From Soonwooa sp. (GTDB lineage: Bacteria > Bacteroidota > Bacteroidia > Flavobacteriales > Weeksellaceae), in assembly GCF_030151385.1 (NCBI RefSeq), contig NZ_JASLDS010000027.1, positions 1 through 19,694 of the forward strand: DNA of 19,694 nucleotides, in the 5' to 3' direction. Positions 7,377-14,393 of the stretch are shown one piece after another. The number at the start of each line of letters is the position of its first letter. The stretch's first letter is position 1. The notes under the pieces were generated by a model, which saw only the letters and a list, made by a program, of their open reading frames with translations, searched no databases and had not been told where the DNA came from. The position numbers and the translations under genes were made by a program.

Positions 7377-8921
7377 CTATTTGGGTTCCAAAATACTAAA
7401 TGGAATAATCATTTCTTCCAAAGAGATCCCACCGTGTTGGTAGGTATCCTTGTAGTAATTAACGAAATGATTGTAGTTCTTAGGATAAGCTAAGAATATA
7501 TTGTTTTTTGCAAAAATATATTTTGAGCTCAAATTTCCTTTTGGTAGGAATATTTTTTCAGGATTGTTAATTGCCCAAACATCACTGTCATCATAAGTTA
7601 AGCTACGTCCAGTTTTGTAACGGATGTTAGTCGACGTTTCTCTATCGCCAACCACTTTACTTGGTTTTTTGACATAGACGGTTCCGTGGTCTGTTGTAAT
7701 AACCAACTTGAATCCATTTTCGGCAGCCGTTTTAATGATTTTTAAAAGCGATGAATTTTCGAACCAGTTGTAAGTCAATGAGCGGAAAGTTTTATCATCT
7801 CTAATTAATTGATCAACAATATTATTGTCGGTTTTTGCATGAGAAAGAATATCGATAAAGTTGTAGACAATTACCAAAAGATCATTGTTTTTGTGTTGGT
7901 TAAAGTCGTCAAGGATTTTTCTTTCAAAATCAGCGTTAAGGATTTTAAGATACTTCATCGATTTTCCTGACAAACCAAGACGCTTCATCTGATCTTCCAA
8001 AAACTCTCTTTCGTGTTCGTTTTTGTTACCTTCTTCGTTATCGTTAAACCATTTGTCTGGGAAACGTTTTTCGATCTCCGATGGCATCAATCCAGCAAAG
8101 AAAGCATTTCTCGCATATTGTGTTGCGGTTGGAAGAATACTGAAATAATAATCTTCCGAAGTTTTGTTATAGAATTTTGCGAAAAGTGGTTCGATAACTT
8201 TCCATTGGTCATATCTAAGGTTGTCCACCATCAATAACAAGACTTTGTCATTCGCCAATTCGGGCTTTACTTTTTCTTTGAAAAGTGTGTGGCTCATACT
8301 TGGCTTATCTTGCTCGTGCAACCAATCTTCGTAATTTTTTTCGATAAATTTTGAAAACTGAATATTCGCTTCTTCCTTTTGAGATTGTAGAAGATCCGCA
8401 AACTCGCTGTCGAATACTTTATCGAATTTAATTTCCCAAGTAAGTATTTTCTTATAATATTCTGCCCAATCTTGGAAAGTTCTTAGATAAGACAATTCCA
8501 TACTCAAGTTTCGGAAATCTTGTTGATATTCTGAAATCGTTTTTTGCTCTACCAAGTTTTCACTTTGTAGATTCTTTTTTAACGATAATAAAATTTGGTT
8601 GGGATTAACTGGTTTCAAGATATAATCGGCGATTTGCGAGCCAATGGCTTGTTCCATAATATGCTCTTCCTCACTTTTGGTAACCATCACGATTTTGAGA
8701 CTGGTATCTTTCTCTTTAATCATTGGGATGGCTTCTAATCCAGAAATGCCGGGCATGTTTTCGTCGAGTAATGTCAGCTGAAATTTTTCTTTTTCTATAA
8801 GTTCTAGCGCTTCATTAACATTGTTAACGGGTGTAACTTTGTAGCCTTTATTTTCTAAAAACACGATATGTGGCTTTAGTAAATCAACTTCATCGTCTAT
8901 CCATAAAATTTTTTCTGACAT
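7377..8921 (-). CDS. porX: T9SS response regulator PorX (receiver + PglZ phosphatase domain)
   Basis: PorX is the response regulator of the PorXY system, which controls expression and function of T9SS in Bacteroidota. The 514-residue product has the family layout. A receiver domain spans about residues 1-118, with the acidic pair Asp9/Asp10, phospho-acceptor Asp53 (LLDENMPG), Thr81 and Lys103 (LKPVNP). A helical linker covers about 120-215. A PglZ domain of the alkaline phosphatase superfamily runs from about 225 to 510. Candidate metal and active-site residues are all present: Asp233 (MVDNLR), Thr265/Thr267 (LPTATQ), His361 (LSH), Asp411-His412 (TTDHGT) and His496 (QHGG). There is no DNA-binding domain, consistent with PorX acting through other factors. 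It is monocistronic, with its own -7 box and terminator. The histidine kinase PorY is not beside it. Its presence 5 kb from gldMN fits a T9SS role, though they are separate units. Confidence 0.9.
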   Translation of the reverse strand: MSEKILWIDDEVDLLKPHIVFLENKGYKVTPVNNVNEALELIEKEKFQLTLLDENMPGISGLEAIPMIKEKDTSLKIVMVTKSEEEHIMEQAIGSQIADYILKPVNPNQILLSLKKNLQSENLVEQKTISEYQQDFRNLSMELSYLRTFQDWAEYYKKILTWEIKFDKVFDSEFADLLQSQKEEANIQFSKFIEKNYEDWLHEQDKPSMSHTLFKEKVKPELANDKVLLLMVDNLRYDQWKVIEPLFAKFYNKTSEDYYFSILPTATQYARNAFFAGLMPSEIEKRFPDKWFNDNEEGNKNEHEREFLEDQMKRLGLSGKSMKYLKILNADFERKILDDFNQHKNNDLLVIVYNFIDILSHAKTDNNIVDQLIRDDKTFRSLTYNWFENSSLLKIIKTAAENGFKLVITTDHGTVYVKKPSKVVGDRETSTNIRYKTGRSLTYDDSDVWAINNPEKIFLPKGNLSSKYIFAKNNIFLAYPKNYNHFVNYYKDTYQHGGISLEEMIIPFSILEPK

Positions 8922-8954
8922 ATTTTTAGTGTATAATTTGTATTTGAACTACAT

Positions 8955-8962
8955 CAAAAGTA
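8955..8962 (-). promoter_or_regulatory. -7 promoter box of porX
   Basis: TACTTTTG on the minus strand matches TAnnTTTG and lies 33 bases before the porX ATG. No -33 TTG is visible at 19-21 bases, so this is a moderate call. Confidence 0.5.
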
Positions 8963-9030
8963 CGACCAAATTATCTTAAGTTTAAATTAAAAAGCCTTTG
9001 GTTATCGTTAAAATAAGTTAATTGTTATAT

Positions 9031-9059
9031 AAAAGAAAACTCAGACCGAAGTCTGAGTT
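9031..9059 (-). terminator. Rho-independent terminator of the RNase E/G gene
   Basis: A 9-bp perfect stem (9038-9046 with 9051-9059; core CTCAGAC/GTCTGAG) encloses the loop CGAA (TTCG when read as RNA on the minus strand). It is followed on the minus strand by TTTTCTTTT and lies 1 base after the RNase stop codon. Confidence 0.88.
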
Positions 9060-9060
9060 G

Positions 9061-10617
9061 TTAGTTGGAATAAGACATCAATTCTTCTTTTTTGGAATTG
9101 ACGAGCTTGAATTCTAAGTACTTGAATGAGTCTCGTGGGATAATACTTACCCACTTTTTGTATCTGAAAAGCCATTTGTTTTGGATGCTCATAAAGCCTT
9201 TGGTAAGGTAAGCTTCTACAAATGGATGTACGTGCAGATACAATTTGCCCTTTTCCTTTTGGATAATGTTTCTGATAGATTCTTCCATACGCTCTACAAT
9301 AACGATTGGCGCAGCGATTTCTCCGTCTTTGTTCGGATTTTCTTCCTTGGTTTCAATATATTTTTCTGAACGTACCCTTTGTCTTGTCATTTGGATAAGT
9401 CCGAATTTGCTAGGTGGTAAAACTTTATGCTTAGCTTTATCACGTTTGAGCTCATCTCGGAAATGCTCATATAATTCTTTTCGATGTTCGGGATCTGTCA
9501 TGTCGATAAAGTCAATGACGATGATACCTCCCATGTCTCGCAATCTTAATTGTCTGGCGATCTCTGTCGCTGCCATTTTGTTGACATTAAGCGCATGTGC
9601 TTTGTTTGTGGTTGCTGACGAAATATTGTTACCAGAGTTAACGTCGATGACGTGGAGCGCTTCTGTGTGTTCTATAACAAGATAAGCACCTTTGGAACTT
9701 GGGATATTGACATTTTTCCCGAAGCTCTGTTTTAGCTGTTTTTCGACATTGTAATACTCCAAAAGTGGTGTAGGGGAGTCGTAAAACTGAACAATATTTT
9801 TACTTTCTGGTGCGATAACTTCTAGATAATTTCTCATATCGCGAACCATACTCTCGTCGTCACAAATAATGTTGACAAAGTCTTGGTTGAAGTTATCTCG
9901 CAAGATTGATGAGGCTTTGTCCTCCTCACTTAACATTTTGCTTGGTACTTTATTTTTTTGAATATTCTTGAAGCAATCGTCCCATTTTTCGATAAGCTGA
10001 TTCATATCGTTATGGAGTTCAGCAACCTTTTTTCCTTCGGCAACGGTTCTTATAATAACACCGAAACCTTCTGGACGAATACTTTCTATTAAAGTCCTAA
10101 GTCTTTCTTTTTCCGCTGGATCTTTTACCTTTTTCGAAATCGAAATTTTGTTATCAAAAGGTATAAGTACCAAAAAACGACCAGTTAACGATATTTGTGT
10201 AGAAATACGTGGTCCTTTTGTCGAGATAGGTTCTTTCGTTATTTGGATAAGAACAAGATCTCCAGCAGTGGCAACTTTGTCAATAGTGCCATTTTTGTCA
10301 ATAAGTTTTTGTACGGCAAAATCTTTAAGCTTTGACGTGTTTTGTCTTTTTGCAAGACTGTCTTTCAAAAATTTTTGATAAGACAAAAATTGTGGTCCCA
10401 AATCCTGATAATGCAAGAATGCATCTTTGCCGTATCCGATGTTGACAAATGCTGCATTAAGGTTGGGTGCCAGCTTTTTAATTTTTCCAAGGAATAAATC
10501 TCCAACGACGAAGTCAGACTCTGACTCGATCTCGTGGAGCTCGAACAATCTACCGTCTTCTAACAGGGCAATCTGTGAAGAATCATTCTCATGCGAAATG
10601 ATTAATTCTTTCTTCAT
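9061..10617 (-). CDS. rng: Ribonuclease E/G family protein
   Basis: Endoribonuclease of the RNase E/G family, acting in rRNA maturation and mRNA decay. The 518-residue product has an S1-like RNA-binding region (about residues 35-125: VGDLFLGKIKKLAPNLNAAFVNIG), a 5'-sensor/RNase H-like region, and a DNase I-like catalytic part. The magnesium ligands are Asp325 (HVIDVNSGNN) and Asp369 (VIDFIDM), 44 residues apart, much as in E. coli RNase E. The region after FGLIQMTRQRVR lacks the CPxC zinc-link motif of proteobacterial RNase E/G; the only cysteines are at about 215 and 252. There is no long disordered tail, so it resembles RNase G more than full-length RNase E. It lies 156 bases downstream of the small basic protein gene and HU on the same strand, and may be cotranscribed with them. 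Confidence 0.9.
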   Translation of the reverse strand: MKKELIISHENDSSQIALLEDGRLFELHEIESESDFVVGDLFLGKIKKLAPNLNAAFVNIGYGKDAFLHYQDLGPQFLSYQKFLKDSLAKRQNTSKLKDFAVQKLIDKNGTIDKVATAGDLVLIQITKEPISTKGPRISTQISLTGRFLVLIPFDNKISISKKVKDPAEKERLRTLIESIRPEGFGVIIRTVAEGKKVAELHNDMNQLIEKWDDCFKNIQKNKVPSKMLSEEDKASSILRDNFNQDFVNIICDDESMVRDMRNYLEVIAPESKNIVQFYDSPTPLLEYYNVEKQLKQSFGKNVNIPSSKGAYLVIEHTEALHVIDVNSGNNISSATTNKAHALNVNKMAATEIARQLRLRDMGGIIVIDFIDMTDPEHRKELYEHFRDELKRDKAKHKVLPPSKFGLIQMTRQRVRSEKYIETKEENPNKDGEIAAPIVIVERMEESIRNIIQKEKGKLYLHVHPFVEAYLTKGFMSIQNKWLFRYKKWVSIIPRDSFKYLEFKLVNSKKEELMSYSN

Positions 10618-10773
10618 AAATTTTGTTTTAATAATTGCCTTTTACGAAAGACATCAATAGTCAAATTTGTGCCAAATAGCTTTGGCGTTGTTTTTTGTGG
10701 TATCTAGAAAACAAAATATAGTCGACGCAAAGCACCAACTATATTTATATCTATATGACTGAGATTCAGAATA

Positions 10774-10866
10774 TTATTTCTTCTTCTTGTGTCTGTTTTG
10801 TCTTCTTCTTTTCTTTCTTTTGTGGGTCGCAACCTTGTGTCTTTTTCTTTTCTTTCCGCTTGGCAT
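10774..10866 (-). CDS. 30-residue Lys/Arg-rich protein, ribosomal-protein-like
   Basis: A very short ORF between the HU gene and the RNase gene: ATG at 10866, TAA at 10774, 30 residues. The product begins MPSGKKRKRHKVATHKRK and ends NRHKKKK. Twenty of the 30 residues are Lys, Arg or His, and acidic or aromatic residues are absent. Such composition is typical of tiny ribosomal proteins buried in rRNA. From memory, near-identical peptides occur next to HU in other Flavobacteriia, and a small Bacteroidota-specific ribosomal protein (bL38) has been described from a Flavobacterium ribosome structure. I think this may be that protein but cannot confirm it. The ATG sits 37 bases after the HU stop, with no terminator between, so it is likely in the HU transcript. 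Codon use is regular (AAG/AAA, AGA), and a random ORF would not look like this. Confidence 0.78.
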   Translation of the reverse strand: MPSGKKRKRHKVATHKRKKRRRQNRHKKKK

Positions 10867-10903
10867 AATTTAGAAATTTTATTATGTGTTAATATTAAAT
10901 TAA

Positions 10904-11197
10904 TTAGTTCTTTACTGCAACTTTCGTTTTTACTTTCTCAACAAAAGTTTTTGATGGTTTGAAAGCCGGAATATTGTGTGCCGGAATTTCAATTGCAACA
11001 TTTTTAGAAATGTTTCTTCCCGTTTTAGCCGCTCTAGTCTTAATAACGAATGATCCAAAACCTCTTAGATAAACATTGTCTCCATTATACATTGAGGTTC
11101 TTATTTCTTGCATGAATGCTTCGATAACCTTCTGAGTATCATTTTTTTCTACGCCTAATTTATTTGAGATGATGTTTACCAATTCTGCCTTTGTCAT
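10904..11197 (-). CDS. HU/IHF family DNA-binding protein
   Basis: Nucleoid-associated protein of the HU/IHF family, which binds and bends DNA as a dimer. The 97-residue product has the expected two N-terminal helices (MTKAELVNIISNKLGV ... VIEAFMQEIRTSM), the saddle signature VYLRGFGSFVIKTRAAKTGRN at about residues 43-63, the DNA-inserting arm with the IPAHNIPAFKPS stretch at about 71-82, and a closing helix (FVEKVKTKV). The intercalating proline is in that arm. Length is slightly above E. coli HU (90). It is first in a minus-strand cluster with the small basic protein and the RNase, and is read from a well-formed promoter. The start ATG follows an A-rich leader. Confidence 0.93.
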   Translation of the reverse strand: MTKAELVNIISNKLGVEKNDTQKVIEAFMQEIRTSMYNGDNVYLRGFGSFVIKTRAAKTGRNISKNVAIEIPAHNIPAFKPSKTFVEKVKTKVAVKN

Positions 11198-11225
11198 TTC
11201 CTTTTTTGTTTATATTTTTGGTGTG

Positions 11226-11258
11226 CAAATATAATACATATTTTTGAAAACTTACAAA
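11226..11258 (-). promoter_or_regulatory. Promoter of the HU gene cluster
   Basis: On the minus strand TATATTTG (11226-11233) matches TAnnTTTG exactly, and TTTG (11255-11258) lies 21 bases upstream as the -33 element. The predicted start is near 11219, 22 bases before the HU ATG. The -33 element falls within the first codons of the divergent mutY gene. Confidence 0.75.
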
Positions 11259-12284
11259 CAAAAGACTGATTTTCTTTATATTGGCGTTAAGCTACTTAAA
11301 TGGTACGATTCCAACAAACGCGAGCTTCCTTGGCGCAAAAATACAAATCCTTATAATATATGGATTAGTGAGATTGTCTTACAACAGACGCAAGTGAAGC
11401 AAGGACTACAACATTATCTCAGATTTGTGGAGCGTTTTCCAAACGTGGAAAGCTTGGCAAATGCTGATGAGGAAGAGGTTTTGCTTTATTGGAAAGGTTT
11501 AGGCTATTATTCTCGAGCACTCAATCTTCACAAAGCTGCAAAGCAATTAGTTCAAGATTATAATGCGGAATTTCCCAATACGTATTCTGAACTGTTAAAA
11601 CTAAAAGGCGTTGGCAAATATACAGCAGCCGCAATCGCTAGTATTGCTTTCAATGAAAAAGTTCCAGCCGTTGATGGTAATTTTTATCGTGTTTTGTCAA
11701 GATTATTTGCGGACGATTTCGATATTTCGAGTACTAAAGCTTTTCAATATTTTTCAGAATTGGCAATGTTAATAATGCCTGATAAAAGTACAGGATGTTT
11801 TAACCAAGCTATAATGGATCTAGGTTCGGAAGTTTGTAAACCTAAAAATCCATTGTGTCAAGATTGTCCTTTAAAGGAAGATTGTCGCACTTTCGCGATT
11901 GGAAAAATGGATCAGTTTCCTGTGAAGCTTAAAAAAACTAAAGTTGAGAATTTAGCTTTAAGTTATCAGTTTATTTATCACGGAAATCAATTTTTGGTTA
12001 AGCAACGCGATACTTCAGATATTTGGAAAAAGCTATTTGAATTCCCAAAAGATATTGATTTAGAAAAGATTCCTCGTTTTTTTGAAAACGAAAGGCTTAT
12101 AAAACATAGGTTGACGCACCGTAATTTAGAAATTTCGATTTCAAAAATTTTAATAGAGGACAAAATTGCTTTCAACAAATTGCAAAAAGATAAAGGCTTA
12201 TTAAGTTTTAATTTTGATGAAGCTGAACAAAAGTCATTTCCAAAGCCGTTACACGATTATTATCTGAAGTATTTTTCTGAGTAA
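11244..12284 (+). CDS. mutY: A/G-specific adenine DNA glycosylase MutY
   Basis: MutY removes adenine mispaired with 8-oxoguanine. All key parts are present. LPWR is at 28-31 and ISEIVLQQTQV at 41-51, with catalytic Glu43. The helix-hairpin-helix LKGVGKYTAAAIA is at about 120-132, and VDGN holds catalytic Asp144. The iron-sulfur cluster cysteines are Cys198, Cys205, Cys208 and Cys214 with exact C-x6-C-x2-C-x5-C spacing. A shorter NUDIX-like C-terminal domain, about residues 230-346, recognises oxoG. There is no ATG in frame before the conserved region, and a stop lies upstream at 11232. The start must therefore be non-ATG: TTG at 11244 is best, and ATT at 11280 is a poorer alternative. The gene is divergent from HU, 46 bases away. 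Confidence 0.93.
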   Translation: MKTYKQKTDFLYIGVKLLKWYDSNKRELPWRKNTNPYNIWISEIVLQQTQVKQGLQHYLRFVERFPNVESLANADEEEVLLYWKGLGYYSRALNLHKAAKQLVQDYNAEFPNTYSELLKLKGVGKYTAAAIASIAFNEKVPAVDGNFYRVLSRLFADDFDISSTKAFQYFSELAMLIMPDKSTGCFNQAIMDLGSEVCKPKNPLCQDCPLKEDCRTFAIGKMDQFPVKLKKTKVENLALSYQFIYHGNQFLVKQRDTSDIWKKLFEFPKDIDLEKIPRFFENERLIKHRLTHRNLEISISKILIEDKIAFNKLQKDKGLLSFNFDEAEQKSFPKPLHDYYLKYFSE

Positions 12285-12351
12285 ATAAAGTATTTGTTAA
12301 GATTTGTTGCTAAATTTTTGATGACCACTAAATTAAAAGGAAAACTTTATT

Positions 12352-12359
12352 TATTTTTG
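12352..12359 (+). promoter_or_regulatory. -7 promoter box for the B12 riboswitch operon
   Basis: TATTTTTG fits TAnnTTTG. It would place the transcript start at about 12366, directly at the 5' edge of the cobalamin riboswitch. There is no clear -33 TTG at 19-21 bases. Confidence 0.55.
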
Positions 12360-12365
12360 CAAAAT

Positions 12366-12556
12366 TGGTTTTCAATATTAAATTTAGAAATTAAAAGGGA
12401 ATCGAAGTGTAATTCTTCAACTGTCCCCGCAACTGTAAATCGCCCAATTAATAAATCATCATAACCATTGCAATCGCGAGAAGGGATGATTTATGCGAAA
12501 GTCAGGAGACCTGCCAATGATTAACTTGTCAATTGTACTTTCGGGAGAAGGGTGTC
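12366..12556 (+). ncRNA. Cobalamin (B12) riboswitch
   Basis: The conserved aptamer blocks appear in order. AAAAGGGAATCGAAGTG is at about 12393-12409, with the P5 stem GAAG/CTTC at 12404-12418. ACTGTCCCCGCAACTGTAAATCG is at 12420-12442. The B12 box AGTCAGGAGACCTGCC is at 12500-12515. Between the last two, a perfect 10-bp stem (12451-12460 with 12485-12494) forms the variable peripheral helix. Downstream, CTTTC-GGGA-GAAGG (12538-12551) makes a small hairpin 10 bases before the receptor ATG at 12562. With no poly-T terminator present, control is probably at translation initiation: adenosylcobalamin binding would block the start region (family knowledge plus inference). It governs the receptor and lipoprotein genes downstream, so B12 sufficiency should lower uptake. 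Confidence 0.95.
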
Positions 12557-12561
12557 AGTAA

Positions 12562-14382
12562 ATGAAAAAAACGCTACTTTATTTTTCTTTTTTCACAATT
12601 ACGTATGGATATGCGCAAGAAGCTGTTATGGATACGGTTTTTGTGGATCAACGTATTGAATCTGCAAAAACTTTTTCTAAAATTGAGGTTATTAAAACCA
12701 ATGACATTCAGAAGAATGCAAATTCCCTTTCGGATTTGTTAAGTTTCCAGACGCCAATTTACATTAAAGAAAACGCTCGCGGCATGGTATCTTCACCTGC
12801 TTTTCGCGGGACAACAGCGCAACAAACCGCTTTTGTCTGGAATGGAATTAATATTAATTCGGCTTTTCTAGGTCAAGGTGATGTTAATAATATTCCACTT
12901 TTGGGTTACGATAATATTTCGGTAAAGTATGGTGGAGGAAGTATTTTGTACGGAAGTGGCGCAATTGGCGGATCTATTCACCTAAATAATTCGTTTGGAT
13001 ATAGCAAAGGTTTCCAAGGACAAATCTTTTCAGAATTTGCATCTTATGAAACGCTTAATTCTTTGTTAAAAACCAATTATAGCAATGATAAGCTGAGTTT
13101 TCAGTTTTCGGTCACTCATAACCAAAGCAAAAACGATTACGAGGTTGAAGAAAAGTATTATGTCAACCGAAATGCTTTTTATCAAAATACAGCTGTCAAC
13201 CTAGGTTTTGCATATCGTATTAACGATCAAAATGAGATCTTTTCGCAAAGTCAAATTTTTGACGGAACACAAAATTATCCACTGTTGTCCGAATTTGCGA
13301 CGCCAACCAAGTATTTAAGCCAAACCTTTAGAAGTCTTGCTGGATGGAATTTTAAAAATGAAAAGATTAAGAATGATTTTAAAATCGCTTATTTAACGGA
13401 CGATTACCAATATTATTCCGTTTCTAATATTCCAAATACAAGAAGCGGCGGAAGTATCAAGCAATATTTGACGAAAAGTGATTTTAAATATAAGCTTAAC
13501 CCATCATCCGAGATTAGTTTTTTAGGAGAAATTGGACAAGTCGAAGCTGAAGGCTTTAAAACTGGTATTCGCTCAGTAAAGCGTGGACAAGGTTCTGTTG
13601 CATTGTTATACCGTAATTTTTATTTTAAAAACTTTAGTTGGGAGCTTGGTGCAAAAAAAGAATATGTTGAAAATGTAAAAAGTCCTTTTTTGTTTTCCGC
13701 GGCAGGTAATTTCACGATTAACAATTTTTATAGTTTAAAATTGAGTGCTTCAAAGAATTTTCGTGCACCAACTTTTAACGATTTGTATTGGAAGCCAGGC
13801 GGAAATGAAAATTTGAAGCCAGAAAATTCTTATCAATTCGAGATCAACCAAACTGTAAAATGGAAATTCTTGCAGGCGAGTCTATCGCCTTATTATATGG
13901 ACATTAAAGATATGATTCGTTGGGTTCCTGGTGCGGGCGGTTTTTATCATGCGGTTAATACTGCGCATGTGAAGTCTTATGGTGTGGAAGCGCAACTTGG
14001 TGCGGAACAGAAGTTTGGAGATTTTGGATATCATGCGATGTTAGGATATGCTTACACCAATTCTAAAGATCAAATATTAAATAAGCAGTTGGCTTTTGTT
14101 CCTTATCATAAAGTGAATTTTGGCGCTGATCTTAATTATAAAATTGTCTCATTACATCTTCAGGCAATTTGGAATTCTGATATCTTCACGGATGAGGAAG
14201 AGTCTAAACAATATACATTAGATCCTTTTTACGTTATTAATTTAGGAGCGGATGTACAATTGGTAAAATCTTTAAAGCTTGGTTTTAAAGTTAATAATTT
14301 GACTTCAGAAGTCTATAGAACAGTATTTGGCTACTATATGCCAAAACGCAATTTTGCAGTTAACATGAATTTTAACTTTTAA
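12562..14382 (+). CDS. btuB: TonB-dependent outer-membrane receptor, BtuB-like (cobalamin uptake)
   Basis: A 606-residue outer-membrane receptor, close to the length of E. coli BtuB (614). A signal peptide (MKKTLLYFSFFTITYGYA, cleavage after Ala18) is followed by a short TonB-box region (MDTVFVDQRI at about 24-33). The plug domain covers about 38-145, with the typical motifs PAFRGTTAQQTAFVWNGI and VKYGGGSILYGSGAIGGSI. The rest is a 22-strand barrel ending in the aromatic FNF C-terminus recognised for barrel assembly. It lacks the N-terminal carboxypeptidase-regulatory-like domain common in large SusC-type receptors. The substrate call rests on the cobalamin riboswitch directly upstream. The stop is 11 bases before the surface lipoprotein gene, so the two form one operon. 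The symbol btuB is by function and context. Confidence 0.9.
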   Translation: MKKTLLYFSFFTITYGYAQEAVMDTVFVDQRIESAKTFSKIEVIKTNDIQKNANSLSDLLSFQTPIYIKENARGMVSSPAFRGTTAQQTAFVWNGININSAFLGQGDVNNIPLLGYDNISVKYGGGSILYGSGAIGGSIHLNNSFGYSKGFQGQIFSEFASYETLNSLLKTNYSNDKLSFQFSVTHNQSKNDYEVEEKYYVNRNAFYQNTAVNLGFAYRINDQNEIFSQSQIFDGTQNYPLLSEFATPTKYLSQTFRSLAGWNFKNEKIKNDFKIAYLTDDYQYYSVSNIPNTRSGGSIKQYLTKSDFKYKLNPSSEISFLGEIGQVEAEGFKTGIRSVKRGQGSVALLYRNFYFKNFSWELGAKKEYVENVKSPFLFSAAGNFTINNFYSLKLSASKNFRAPTFNDLYWKPGGNENLKPENSYQFEINQTVKWKFLQASLSPYYMDIKDMIRWVPGAGGFYHAVNTAHVKSYGVEAQLGAEQKFGDFGYHAMLGYAYTNSKDQILNKQLAFVPYHKVNFGADLNYKIVSLHLQAIWNSDIFTDEEESKQYTLDPFYVINLGADVQLVKSLKLGFKVNNLTSEVYRTVFGYYMPKRNFAVNMNFNF

Positions 14383-14393
14383 AAAATATATTT

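Noticed and set aside
9245..9685. 146-residue plus-strand ORF opposite the RNase E/G gene
   Set aside because: It lies wholly antisense to a clearly conserved enzyme, has no family resemblance and no promoter, and its Ser/Ile-rich composition follows from the opposite frame.
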